DNA of 64,000 nt from Thermus composti (GTDB lineage Bacteria; Deinococcota; Deinococci; Deinococcales; Thermaceae): assembly GCF_014647535.1 (NCBI RefSeq), contig NZ_BMPJ01000002.1:56983-120982 (forward strand), written 5' to 3'. Of the stretch, positions 23,421 through 31,826 are shown one piece after another. The notes under the pieces were generated by a model that searched no databases, had not been told where the DNA came from, and saw only the letters and a list, made by a program, of their open reading frames with translations. A program made the translations under genes and the position numbers. The first letter of the stretch is position 1, and each line of letters opens with the position of its first letter.

Positions 23421-24128
23421 GTGAACCCCATGGGACGGTGGCTTTTGCTTTTGGTTGTGGGCATCGGCTGGGCTTGGGCGCAGGTTTCCCAGGTGGAAGC
23501 CCTTTTGGATGCGGGGCGCTTCCGGGAGGCCTACGAGCTGGGCTTGAAGCTTTCCACCCCCGAGGCCTTGGCCCTGGCCGCCAAGGCGGTCAGCTTCTAC
23601 GCCATGTACGAGGCCAAGCCCGAGGAGAAGCGCGCCTGGTTTGAACGGGCGGAGAAGGCGGCTTCCCAGGCCATCGCCAAGGACCCGGACTACCCGGAGG
23701 GGTATTTTGAGCGGGCGAGGGCCTTGGGCCGGCTTTCCCAGTACAAGGGGATCCTCGAGGCCCTTACGGAAGGCCTTGCCCCCAGGATCCGGAACGACCT
23801 GGAAAAGACCCTGAAGCTCAAGCCGGACCACGCCGGGGCCATGGTGGCCCTGGCCCTTTGGCACTTTGAGCTGGTGCAGAAGGGCTGGCTGGTGGCCGCC
23901 ACCCAAGGGGCCGACGGGGGGAAGGTGGAGCCCCTCATGAAGAAGGCCATTGAGCTGGAGCCCGAGGGGATCATCCACCGGGTGGAGTACGCCCGGGTCC
24001 TGGCCGCCTGGGGAAGAAAGGAGGAGGCCAGGCGGCAGCTGGAGACCGCCCTCTCCCTGCCCGCCCGGACCGCCGCCGACCGCTACGACCAGGAAAGGGC
24101 CCGCCAGGAGCTGGCGAAGCTTAAGTGA
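23421..24128 (+). CDS. Exported TPR-repeat protein
   Basis: A 235-residue protein with an N-terminal signal peptide (GRWLLLLVVGIGWAWAQ) and helical repeats of TPR type (ALLDAGRFREAYELGLKLS, AIAKDPDYPEGYFERARAL, TLKLKPDHAGAMVALALWH, AIELEPEGIIHRVEYARVL). It should be periplasmic or surface-located and bind partner proteins. The GTG at 23421 is taken as start because the TATAAT box sits exactly where a leaderless mRNA would need it; an ATG at 23430 would give the same signal peptide. No specific function can be assigned. The neighbour on the other strand is also a TPR protein. Confidence 0.75.
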   Translation: MNPMGRWLLLLVVGIGWAWAQVSQVEALLDAGRFREAYELGLKLSTPEALALAAKAVSFYAMYEAKPEEKRAWFERAEKAASQAIAKDPDYPEGYFERARALGRLSQYKGILEALTEGLAPRIRNDLEKTLKLKPDHAGAMVALALWHFELVQKGWLVAATQGADGGKVEPLMKKAIELEPEGIIHRVEYARVLAAWGRKEEARRQLETALSLPARTAADRYDQERARQELAKLK

Positions 24129-24133
24129 GGGGA

Positions 24134-24730
24134 TTAGCGGGGGGTGGGCAGCTTAAGCCCAAGCCTCCGGCCGAAGACCCTTAGGAGCACCGTGGCCAGG
24201 GCCCCGGCGAAAAGGGCGGCCTCGGGGTGGCTTCCGTAGAGGGCGTAGACCACCAGGGCCCCCACCAAGGCGGCGGAGGCGTAGAGGTCCCCCGCCCGGT
24301 AGAGGATCACGGGCACCTCCCCGGAGAGCACGTCCCGAAGCACCCCGCCCCCCACCCCGGAGAGCATCCCCGCCAGGGCCACGCCGAAGGGCCCGAGGCC
24401 CGCGGAAAGGCCCCGCTCCGCCCCCAAGGCGGCGAAGAGGCCAAGGCCCAGGGTGTCCAGGTAGTAGATGGGCTTCTCCAAGGCCTGGACTCGGGGGTGG
24501 AAGCGGAAGACGAGAAGCCCCACCCCCACCACGCTCCAGAGGAGGGGCTCGTTGTGGAGGGCGGTGGGGGGCAGGGTGCCCACCAGGACGTCCCGGATGG
24601 ACCCGCCCCCCACCGCCGTCACCGTGGCCAGGACCAGGACCCCGAGGAGGTCAAACCCCTTCTCCACCCCCTTGAGGGCCCCGGTGGCGGCGAAGACCAG
24701 GGTGCCGAGCCAGACCAGGACCTCAACCAT
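24134..24730 (-). CDS. TRIC-type (UPF0126/YadS) membrane channel protein
   Basis: A 198-residue integral membrane protein with six to seven hydrophobic segments and two internally similar glycine-rich repeats, VTAVGGGSIRDVLVG and LSGVGGGVLRDVLSGEVP, the hallmark of the UPF0126/TRIC family of trimeric cation channels. Glycine or potassium transport roles are known for relatives; the ion cannot be read here. The ATG at 24730 (MVEVLVWLGTLVFAATGAL) overlaps the end of ispF by 8 bp and is better than an upstream ATG inside ispF. Confidence 0.88.
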   Translation of the reverse strand: MVEVLVWLGTLVFAATGALKGVEKGFDLLGVLVLATVTAVGGGSIRDVLVGTLPPTALHNEPLLWSVVGVGLLVFRFHPRVQALEKPIYYLDTLGLGLFAALGAERGLSAGLGPFGVALAGMLSGVGGGVLRDVLSGEVPVILYRAGDLYASAALVGALVVYALYGSHPEAALFAGALATVLLRVFGRRLGLKLPTPR

Positions 24731-25181
24731 CCAGGAGCACCACTGCCCGGGCCTGGACATGCTCGGGCGCCAGGCCCTCTGAGGTCTTGAAGGTAAGGCC
24801 GATGCGGTCCTGGGGAAGGCCTAGAAGGCGGGCCAGGTTTTCCACCATGGCCTCCCGGTGGGGGCCCAGCTTGGGCCGGTCCAGGGTGAGGACGAGGCTT
24901 GCCTGAAGCAGCCTCCCCCCCCGGGCTTCCACGAGGCGGAGGGCCTCCCGCAGAAACACCTCGCTCCTAGCCCCTTGCCAGCGGGGGTCGGTGTCGGGGA
25001 AGAGGAGGCCGATGTCCCCGAGGCCGTAGGCGGAAAGGAGGGCGTCGGTGAGGGCGTGGAGGGCGGCGTCCCCGTCGGAGTGGGCCAGGGCCCCCAGGGG
25101 GCTTGGGATGGGGAGGCCGCAGAGGTAAAGGGGCTTTCCCTCGGCCAGGCGGTGGCTATCCTCCCCGTAGCCGATGCGCAT
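24723..25181 (-). CDS. ispF: 2-C-methyl-D-erythritol 2,4-cyclodiphosphate synthase
   Basis: A 152-residue IspF, the MEP-pathway enzyme that cyclises the CDP-methylerythritol phosphate intermediate. The zinc ligands are visible in GYGEDSHRL (D and H) and the following His in GALAHSDGDAALHALTDALL; the C-terminal FKTSEGLAPEHVQARAVVLL is the substrate-binding end. A homotrimer in the family. The minus-strand TAAAGT (+ strand 25188-25193) ends 6 bp before the ATG, so the transcript is likely leaderless. Together with dxs it marks the MEP route to isoprenoids. Confidence 0.96.
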   Translation of the reverse strand: MRIGYGEDSHRLAEGKPLYLCGLPIPSPLGALAHSDGDAALHALTDALLSAYGLGDIGLLFPDTDPRWQGARSEVFLREALRLVEARGGRLLQASLVLTLDRPKLGPHREAMVENLARLLGLPQDRIGLTFKTSEGLAPEHVQARAVVLLDG

Positions 25182-25197
25182 GGCTATACTTTAGGGC
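25182..25197. promoter_or_regulatory. Overlapping face-to-face -10 boxes
   Basis: Only 16 bp separate the divergent start codons of ispF and the HD-domain gene. Plus-strand TATACT (25185-25190) ends 7 bp before the ATG at 25198; minus-strand TAAAGT (25188-25193) ends 6 bp before the ispF ATG at 25181. The two -10 boxes share three base pairs, so both genes would be leaderless and the promoters mutually exclusive. Confidence 0.65.
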
Positions 25198-25755
25198 ATG
25201 CCGAGCTTCGCGGAAGCCCTGGCCCTCATGGAGGCCTGGACGGAAAGCCCTTCCCTAAGGCGGCACATGCGGGCGGTGGAGGTGGCCATGCGGGCCTACG
25301 CCCGCCGCTTTGGGGAGGACGAGGAGCTTTGGGCCATGGCCGGGGTGCTCCACGACCTGGACTACGAGAAGTACCCCGAGGAGCACCCCTATAGGGCCGT
25401 GGAGGAGCTAAGGCGCTTGGGCTACCCCGAGGAGGTCCTAAAGGCCATCCTGGGCCACGCCAGCTATACGGGGGTGCCCCGGGAAAGCCTCATGGCCAAG
25501 GCCCTCTTCGCCGTGGACGAGCTCACGGGCCTCATCGCCGCCGCGGTCTACGTGCGGCCGGACCGGTCCATCCTGGGCCTCGAGCTCCCGAGCCTCAAGA
25601 AGAAGTTCAAGGACAAGGCCTTCGCCAAGGGGGTGAACCGGGAGGAGATCCGCCTTGGGGCCGAGGAGCTGGGGGTGCCTTTGGACGAGCACCTGGCCTT
25701 CGTCCTCGAGGCCATGAAGGGGGAGGCCCGGCTTCTCGGCCTGGAGGGCGCCTAA
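25198..25755 (+). CDS. HD-domain hydrolase
   Basis: A 185-residue protein of the HD superfamily of metal-dependent phosphohydrolases. The metal ligands are SLRRHMRAVE (H), GVLHDLDYEKYPEEHP (HD) and ILGHASYTG; the second half is helical with AVDELTGLIAAAVYVRP, as in a subgroup of stand-alone HD proteins annotated as putative nucleotidohydrolases. Substrate is unknown. It is transcribed divergently from ispF from an overlapping leaderless promoter. Confidence 0.85.
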   Translation: MPSFAEALALMEAWTESPSLRRHMRAVEVAMRAYARRFGEDEELWAMAGVLHDLDYEKYPEEHPYRAVEELRRLGYPEEVLKAILGHASYTGVPRESLMAKALFAVDELTGLIAAAVYVRPDRSILGLELPSLKKKFKDKAFAKGVNREEIRLGAEELGVPLDEHLAFVLEAMKGEARLLGLEGA

Positions 25756-25813
25756 CGGCCCAGGTGCCCAAGAGCGCTTGCCCCGCCGCCCTCCCCACGC
25801 TAGGGTGGAAACC

Positions 25814-26134
25814 GTGGAGCTACCCGACCTCACCCCCTACCTGGGCCAGATCACCTTCGGCGGCCTCGCGGGCTACGCCGTGGGCTACGCCCTGAAGAAG
25901 GTGGGGCGGCTTTTGGCCATCGCCCTCGGCCTCCTCTTCGTGGCCCTCCAGCTTCTGGCCCAAGCGGGCTACGTGGAGGTGGACTGGACCCGGATCCAGC
26001 GGGACGTGGAGCCCCTTTTGCAGCAACCCGGCCTCAAAAGCCTCTGGGAAAGGCTTGTGGCCACCCTCACCTACAACCTCCCTTTCGGGGCCAGCTTCGT
26101 GGGGGGGCTTGTCCTCGGCCTCAGGGCCGGATGA
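25814..26134 (+). CDS. FUN14-family membrane protein
   Basis: A 106-residue membrane protein resembling the FUN14 family: an N-terminal ITFGGLAGYAVGYALKKVGRL glycine-rich first helix, a second hydrophobic helix (LLAIALGLLFVALQLLAQ), a polar loop, and a C-terminal NLPFGASFVGGLVLGLRAG helix. Bacterial members have no firm function. The start is uncertain: GTG at 25814 has AGGGTGG at a good distance, but GTG at 25805 and an upstream ATG at 25778 are also in frame. The stop overlaps the convergent cyclo-ligase gene by 14 bp. Confidence 0.7.
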   Translation: MELPDLTPYLGQITFGGLAGYAVGYALKKVGRLLAIALGLLFVALQLLAQAGYVEVDWTRIQRDVEPLLQQPGLKSLWERLVATLTYNLPFGASFVGGLVLGLRAG

Positions 26135-26681
26135 GCCTCTGGGGGGTGGCGATCAGGTCCACCCGGCGCTCGGGGGGCACGGGAAGCCTGGGGTAGACCA
26201 TCACCGGGTGGGCCAGGGTGGCGAAGGGGGCTTCTACCTGGAGCCAGGCCTGGGGGAAGCCGTAGCCCTTGCCCACCCAACCCCCTTCCTCGTCCACCGC
26301 CACCGCCCCGATGAGGACCAGGTCTATGGGCGCCGCCCCCAGGTCCACCCGCACCCCGAAGCGGTAGGCCTCCCGCACCCGCCTGAGTTTCCTGGGATCC
26401 AGGTCCTTGAGGAGCAAAAACTCCCCCGGCCGGTCGGGGTGGGGGAGGAGGAGTTCCTTCCCCTGGCGCAGGGCCTCGTCCCTTAAGGGCTTTAGCACGG
26501 CGTCCATCCCAGAAAGGATCCGCCTCGCCCCCTGGAACTCGGGGGTCTTTAGGAGACGCTCCGCCGCCCTTTTCGCCCCCAGGAAGTTGGGGTGGTGGCC
26601 GTGGGGGGGCGTGGGGTGGAGGGCGAGGCCGAAGCGGGCCAGGGCGTTCCAGACCTCTTCCCTAAGCTCGCCCAGGGTCAT
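26121..26681 (-). CDS. 5-formyltetrahydrofolate cyclo-ligase family protein
   Basis: A 186-residue protein of the MTHFS/5-FCL family, whose typical members convert 5-formyl-THF to 5,10-methenyl-THF with ATP. Visible are the AYRFGVRVDLGAAPIDLVLIGAVAV region and the conserved GWVGKGYGFPQ loop near the C-terminus with DLIATPQRLI at the end; the N-terminal part (FLGAKRAAERLLKTPEF) is more divergent than in canonical enzymes, so a moonlighting or paralogous role is possible. Its ATG overlaps the stop of a tiny upstream gene (ATGA). Confidence 0.8.
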   Translation of the reverse strand: MTLGELREEVWNALARFGLALHPTPPHGHHPNFLGAKRAAERLLKTPEFQGARRILSGMDAVLKPLRDEALRQGKELLLPHPDRPGEFLLLKDLDPRKLRRVREAYRFGVRVDLGAAPIDLVLIGAVAVDEEGGWVGKGYGFPQAWLQVEAPFATLAHPVMVYPRLPVPPERRVDLIATPQRLIRP

Positions 26682-26833
26682 GCTTCCAGAAAGCGGAGGG
26701 AGACCCCGGGGAGGAGAAAGCTAGCGTCCAGCACCACCCAGCCCACTTCCCTCCTCCCGCGCCCCCTCAGGCGGCGTGGGTGGCTTGCCAGCCGCTCCCG
26801 GATGGCCCGGTTCAGGGATTCGCCATGCGTCAT
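26678..26833 (-). CDS. Small 51-residue protein upstream of cyclo-ligase
   Basis: An open frame of 51 codons starting MTHGESLNRAIRERLASHP, with a basic RRLRGRGRR stretch and a hydrophobic C-terminal half (VGWVVLDASFLLPGVSLRFL). Its TGA overlaps the next ATG as ATGA, the coupling seen at many real gene pairs here, and a minus-strand TAAACT (+ strand 26840-26845) ends 6 bp before its ATG. These two signals suggest it is real although it is short. No family recognised; a leader peptide or DNA/RNA-binding role is possible. Confidence 0.5.
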   Translation of the reverse strand: MTHGESLNRAIRERLASHPRRLRGRGRREVGWVVLDASFLLPGVSLRFLEA

Positions 26834-26882
26834 CGCCTTAGTTTAGCCGCCCCCCTGGTTCCCGCAAGGTAGACTGGAGGGC
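26834..26882. promoter_or_regulatory. Divergent leaderless promoters, small gene and dnaE
   Basis: Minus strand: TAAACT (26840-26845), 6 bp from the ATG at 26833. Plus strand: TAGACT (26870-26875), 7 bp from the dnaE ATG at 26883, followed by GGAGG that is too close to act normally. No clear -35 box for either. Confidence 0.5.
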
Positions 26883-29800
26883 ATGGGCCGCAAGCTCCGC
26901 TTCGCCCACCTCCACCAGCACACCCAGTTCTCCCTCCTGGACGGGGCGGCGAAGCTTTCCGACCTCCTTAAGTGGGTCAAGGAGACCACTCCCGAGGACC
27001 CCGCCTTGGCCATGACGGACCACGGGAACCTCTTCGGGGCGGTGGAGTTTTACAAAAAGGCCACCGAGATGGGCATCAAGCCCATCCTGGGCTACGAGGC
27101 CTACGTGGCGGCGGAAAGCCGCTTTGACCGCAAGCGGGGCAAGGGCCTGGACGGGGGCTACTTCCACCTCACCCTCCTTGCTCAGGACTTCAAGGGCTAC
27201 CAGAACCTGGTGCGCCTGGCGAGCCGGGCCTATTTGGAGGGCTTTTACGAGAAGCCCCGGATTGACCGGGAGATCCTGAGGGAACACAGCGAGGGCCTCA
27301 TCGCCCTCTCGGGGTGCCTGGGGGCGGAGATCCCCCAGTTCATCCTCCAAGACCGCCTGGACCTGGCGGAGGCCCGGCTCAACGAGTACCTCTCCATCTT
27401 CGGCGATCGTTTCTTCATTGAGATCCAAAACCACGGCCTCCCCGAGCAGAGGAAGGTCAACGAGGTCCTGAAGGAGTTCGCCCGGAAGTACGGCCTGGGG
27501 ATGGTGGCCACCAACGACGGCCACTACGTGCGCAAGGAGGATGCCCGGGCCCACGAGGTTCTCCTGGCCATCCAGTCCAAGAGCACCCTGGACGACCCCG
27601 GGCGCTGGCGTTTTCCCTGCGACGAGTTCTACGTGAAAACCCCGGAGGAGATGCGGGCCATGCTCCCCGAGGCGGAGTGGGGGGACGAGCCCTTTGACAA
27701 CACGGTGGAGATCGCCCGCATGTGCAACGTGGACCTGCCCATCGGGGACAAGATGGTCTACCGCATCCCCCGGTTTCCCCTGCCCGGGGGGCGCACCGAG
27801 GCCCAGTACCTGATGGAGCTCACCCTAAAGGGGCTTCTTCGCCGCTACCCGGACCGGATCACCGAGGCCTTTTACCGGGAGGTCTTCCGCCGCCTGGGGA
27901 AGCTTCCCCCCCACGGGGACGGGGAGGCTTTGGCCGAGGCCTTGGCCCAGGTGGAGCGGGAGGCCTGGGAAGGGCTTGTGAAGGAGCTCCCCCCCCTGGA
28001 GGGGGTTAAGGAGTGGACGGCGGAGGCCATCCTCCACCGGGCCCTTTACGAGCTTTGGGTGATTGAGCGCATGGGCTTCCCCGGGTACTTCCTCATCGTC
28101 CAGGACTACATCAACTGGGCGAGGCGCAACGGGATCTCCGTGGGCCCCGGTCGGGGGAGCGCGGCGGGAAGCCTGGTGGCCTACGCCGTGGGCATCACCA
28201 ACATAGACCCCTTGCGCTTCGGCCTCCTCTTTGAGCGCTTCCTGAACCCGGAGAGGGTCTCCATGCCGGACATTGACACGGACTTTTCCGATCGGGAGCG
28301 GGACCGGGTGATCGCCTACGTGCGGGAGCGCTACGGGGAGGACAAGGTGGCCCAGATCGGCACCCTGGGGAGCCTGGCCCCCAAGGCCGCCCTCAAGGAC
28401 GTGGCCCGGGTTTACGGCATCCCCCACAAGAAGGCGGAGGAGCTGGCCAAGCTGATCCCCGTGCAGTTCGGCCGGCCCAAGCCCCTGCAGGAGGCCATCC
28501 AGGTGGTGCCGGAGCTGAAGGCGGAGATGGAGAAGGACCCCAAGGTGCGGGAGGTCCTGGAGGTGGCCATGCGCCTCGAGGGCCTAAACCGCCACGCCTC
28601 GGTCCACGCCGCCGGGGTGGTGATCGCCGCCGAGCCCCTCACGGACCTGGTGCCCCTCATGCGGGACCAGGAGGGGCGACCCGTTACCCAGTACGACATG
28701 GGGGCGGTGGAGGCCCTGGGGCTTTTAAAGATGGACTTTTTGGGCCTGCGCACCCTCACCTTCCTGGACGAGGCCAAGCGCATCGTGAAGGAGTCCAAGG
28801 GGGTGGAGCTGGACTACGACCGGCTGCCCCTGGATGACCCCGAGACCTTCGCCCTCCTCTCCCGGGGGGAGACCAAGGGGGTCTTCCAGCTGGAATCGGG
28901 GGGGATGACCGCCACGCTTCGCGGCCTCAAGCCCCGGCGCTTTGAGGACCTCATCGCCATCCTTTCCCTCTACCGCCCGGGGCCCATGGAGCACATTCCC
29001 ACCTACATTCGCCGCCACCACAGCCAGGAGCCCGTGAGCTACAGCGAGTTCCCCCACGCGGAGAAGTACCTGAGGCCCATCCTGGACGAGACCTACGGCA
29101 TCCCCGTCTACCAGGAGCAGATCATGCAGATCGCCTCGGCCGTGGCGGGGTACTCCCTGGGGGAGGCGGACCTCCTTAGGCGGACCATGGGCAAGAAGAA
29201 GGTGGAGGAGATGCAAAAGCACCGGGAGCGCTTCCTGCGGGGGGCCAAGGAGCGGGGCGTGCCCGAGGAGGAGGCCAACCGCCTCTTTGACATGCTGGAG
29301 GCCTTCGCCAACTATGGCTTCAACAAGTGCCTCCCGGGCCGCGCCCAGGTGGTGGATTACCGCACGGGGAGGCGGGTTTCCGTGGGGGCCCTCGCCCGGG
29401 GGGAGGTGAAGGGGGTGTGGGTGCCCTCCCTGGACGAGAAGACCCTTCGCCTGGTGCCCCGCCCCGTGGTGGCGGCCTTTTCCAGCGGCAGGGCCCGGGT
29501 TTACCGCCTCCGCACCGCCACCGGGAGAACCTTGGAGGCCACCGCAAACCATCCCCTTTACACCCCGGAGGGCTGGTGTCCTCTGGGGGCCCTCAGGCCC
29601 GGGGACTTCGTGGCCTTGCCCCGCCACCTTCCCTACCTCCCCTCCGCCAGCCTTAAACCTCACGAGCTGGACCTTCTGGGCTTCGCGTTGGCCGAGGGGA
29701 ACCTTCGCCACCCTTCGGGGTTTTACCTCTACACCTCCTCGGAGGAGGAGCTTGCCGCCATGCTGGAGGCCTTGGGGGGCTTTCCCAACACCCGGGCCAA

Positions 29801-31823
29801 GGTGGTCTGGCGCCGGGGGGTGGCCCACGTGTACGTGGGCCGGGAGGACCGCCGGCAACCCGCCGGGGCGGTGGAGTTTTTAAGGGAGCTCGGCCTTTTG
29901 GGCCTATCCGCCTGGGAGAAGCGCCTTCCCGAGGTGGTCTTCCGGCTTCCGCCCGAGGAGGTGGCCCGCTTCCTGGGGCGGCTTTGGGTGGGGGATGGGG
30001 GCATAGACCCGGAGGGGCGGCTCGTCCACTACGCCACCGCCTCGGAGGCCCTGGCCCGGGACGTGCAGCACCTTCTTTTGCGCTTGGGCCTGCAAAGCCG
30101 ATTGGTGGCCAAGGAGTTCCCCTACAAGGAGGGGCGCAAGGGGTGGGTCGTTTACCTCCTGGGTGGCCTCGAGGCCGCCCGCCGTTTCGCCGAGTGGGTG
30201 GGGCCTTACCTTGTGGGCAAGCGGGCCGAGGACCTGAGGCGGCTCCTTTCGGGCTGGGAAGAGGCCGGGAGGAGCACCAAGGACGTCCTACCCCTGGACT
30301 TCCTTCCCTTGGTGCGCCGGGCGGTGGCGGAGGCCGCCATGGGTGCGCCTGCCGCTTTCCTCGAGGCCCACGGCTTCGCCCAGGGCCTCCTGCGCCCCGG
30401 GAAAGGACGGAAGGGCCTGGCCCGCGCCACGGTCTTGCGCCTGGCCACCCTTACCCAAAGCCTGGACCTTCTCCGCCTGGCCGGGGCCGAGGTGTACTGG
30501 GACCGGGTGGAGGCCCTGGAGCCTCTGGGGGAGGAGGAGGTCTTTGACCTCACGGTGGAGGGCACCCACACCTTCGTGGCCGAGGACGTCATCGTTCACA
30601 ACTCCCACGCCGCCGCCTACAGCCTTCTCTCCTACCAGACCGCCTACGTGAAGGCCCACTACCCGGTGGAGTTCATGGCCGCCCTCCTCTCCGTGGAGCG
30701 GCACGACTCGGACAAGGTGGCGGAGTACATCCGCGACGCCCGCTCCATGGGCATCGCCGTCCTTCCCCCGGACATCAACCGCTCGGGGTTTGACTTCAAG
30801 GTGGTGGGGAAGGAGATCCTCTTCGGCCTCTCGGCGGTGAAGAACGTGGGGGAGGGGGCGGCGGAGGCCATCCTCCGGGAAAGGGAGCGGGGTGGGCCCT
30901 TTAGGAGCCTGGGCGACCTCCTCCGCCGCCTGGACGAAAAGGTCCTGAACAAGCGCACCCTGGAGTCCCTCATCAAGGCGGGGGCCTTGGACACCTTCGG
31001 GGACCGGGCCCGCCTCCTCGCCTCCTTGGAGGCCCTCCTCCGGTGGGCGGCGGAGGCCCGGGAGAAGGCGCGCTCGGGCATGCTGGGCCTCTTCGCCGAG
31101 GTGGAGGAGCCTCCCCTCCTCGAGGCCCCGCCCCTGGACGAGATCACGAGGCTCCGCTACGAGAAGGAGGCTTTGGGCATCTACGTCTCCGGCCACCCGG
31201 TGCTCCGCTACCCCGGGCTTAGGGAGGCGGCGAGCTGCCCTTTGGATGAGCTAGAGGACTTCATCCGGGGGCTTCCCCCCCGCCCCCGGGTCCTTTTGGC
31301 GGGGATGGTGGAGGAGGTGGTGCGCAAGCCCACCCGAAGCGGCGGCATGATGGCCCGCTTCGTCCTTTCCGATGAGACGGGGGCCTTGGAGGCGGTGGTC
31401 TTCGGCCGGGCCTACGAGGCGGTCTCCCCCAAGCTAAGGGAGGACACGCCCCTTCTGGTCTTGGCGGAGGTGGAGCGGGAGGAAGGGGGCCTAAGGGTTT
31501 TGGCCCAAGCGGCCTGGACCCACGAGGAGGTGGCGGAAGCGGCCAAGGCCCTGGAGGTGGAGGTGGACCACGCCCTTCTAGACGAGAAGGGGATCGCCCT
31601 CCTCAAAAGCCTTTTGGACGAGCACCCGGGGACGCTTCCCCTCTACCTCAAGGTCCAGGGGCCCTTCGGCGAGGCCCTCTTCGCCTTGCGGGAGGTGCGG
31701 GTCTCGGAAGAGGCCCTCGAGGCCCTGGAGCGGGAGGGCTTCCGCGCCTACCTGGTCCCCGACCGGGAGGTCTTCCTCCAAGGGGAAAACGGGGGGGTCC
31801 AGGAGGAGGTGGTCCCCTTCTAA
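26883..31823 (+). CDS. dnaE: DNA polymerase III alpha subunit (intein precursor)
   Basis: A 1646-residue precursor of the replicative polymerase catalytic subunit. The N-terminal PHP domain begins LRFAHLHQHTQFSLLDGAAK; the palm has the catalytic aspartates at 463 and 465 in PDIDTDFSD and 618 in LLKMDFLGLRTLT, the same numbers as in T. aquaticus Pol III alpha; the C-terminal half has helix-hairpin-helix and OB domains (GGMMARFVLSDETGALEAVV). A 425-residue intein (residues 816-1240) interrupts the chain between FANYGFNK and SHAAAYSLL. Removing it leaves 1221 residues, the normal extein length. The protein works with the beta clamp encoded at 8.3 kb. Confidence 0.97.
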   Translation: MGRKLRFAHLHQHTQFSLLDGAAKLSDLLKWVKETTPEDPALAMTDHGNLFGAVEFYKKATEMGIKPILGYEAYVAAESRFDRKRGKGLDGGYFHLTLLAQDFKGYQNLVRLASRAYLEGFYEKPRIDREILREHSEGLIALSGCLGAEIPQFILQDRLDLAEARLNEYLSIFGDRFFIEIQNHGLPEQRKVNEVLKEFARKYGLGMVATNDGHYVRKEDARAHEVLLAIQSKSTLDDPGRWRFPCDEFYVKTPEEMRAMLPEAEWGDEPFDNTVEIARMCNVDLPIGDKMVYRIPRFPLPGGRTEAQYLMELTLKGLLRRYPDRITEAFYREVFRRLGKLPPHGDGEALAEALAQVEREAWEGLVKELPPLEGVKEWTAEAILHRALYELWVIERMGFPGYFLIVQDYINWARRNGISVGPGRGSAAGSLVAYAVGITNIDPLRFGLLFERFLNPERVSMPDIDTDFSDRERDRVIAYVRERYGEDKVAQIGTLGSLAPKAALKDVARVYGIPHKKAEELAKLIPVQFGRPKPLQEAIQVVPELKAEMEKDPKVREVLEVAMRLEGLNRHASVHAAGVVIAAEPLTDLVPLMRDQEGRPVTQYDMGAVEALGLLKMDFLGLRTLTFLDEAKRIVKESKGVELDYDRLPLDDPETFALLSRGETKGVFQLESGGMTATLRGLKPRRFEDLIAILSLYRPGPMEHIPTYIRRHHSQEPVSYSEFPHAEKYLRPILDETYGIPVYQEQIMQIASAVAGYSLGEADLLRRTMGKKKVEEMQKHRERFLRGAKERGVPEEEANRLFDMLEAFANYGFNKCLPGRAQVVDYRTGRRVSVGALARGEVKGVWVPSLDEKTLRLVPRPVVAAFSSGRARVYRLRTATGRTLEATANHPLYTPEGWCPLGALRPGDFVALPRHLPYLPSASLKPHELDLLGFALAEGNLRHPSGFYLYTSSEEELAAMLEALGGFPNTRAKVVWRRGVAHVYVGREDRRQPAGAVEFLRELGLLGLSAWEKRLPEVVFRLPPEEVARFLGRLWVGDGGIDPEGRLVHYATASEALARDVQHLLLRLGLQSRLVAKEFPYKEGRKGWVVYLLGGLEAARRFAEWVGPYLVGKRAEDLRRLLSGWEEAGRSTKDVLPLDFLPLVRRAVAEAAMGAPAAFLEAHGFAQGLLRPGKGRKGLARATVLRLATLTQSLDLLRLAGAEVYWDRVEALEPLGEEEVFDLTVEGTHTFVAEDVIVHNSHAAAYSLLSYQTAYVKAHYPVEFMAALLSVERHDSDKVAEYIRDARSMGIAVLPPDINRSGFDFKVVGKEILFGLSAVKNVGEGAAEAILRERERGGPFRSLGDLLRRLDEKVLNKRTLESLIKAGALDTFGDRARLLASLEALLRWAAEAREKARSGMLGLFAEVEEPPLLEAPPLDEITRLRYEKEALGIYVSGHPVLRYPGLREAASCPLDELEDFIRGLPPRPRVLLAGMVEEVVRKPTRSGGMMARFVLSDETGALEAVVFGRAYEAVSPKLREDTPLLVLAEVEREEGGLRVLAQAAWTHEEVAEAAKALEVEVDHALLDEKGIALLKSLLDEHPGTLPLYLKVQGPFGEALFALREVRVSEEALEALEREGFRAYLVPDREVFLQGENGGVQEEVVPF
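29328..30602 (+). mobile_element. DnaE intein with LAGLIDADG homing endonuclease
   Basis: In-frame insertion of 425 codons. Splicing residues: Cys1 in CLPGRAQVVDYRTG (block A); ATANHPLY with the block B histidine; VFDLTVEGTHTFVAEDVIVHN (blocks F and G) ending His-Asn; the +1 extein residue is Ser. Two DOD motifs, LLGFALAEGNL and FLGRLWVGDGG, about 100 residues apart mark a homing endonuclease domain, so the element can be mobile. All key splicing residues are present, so it should splice. DnaE inteins are well known in Thermus. Confidence 0.95.
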
Positions 31824-31826
31824 GTA

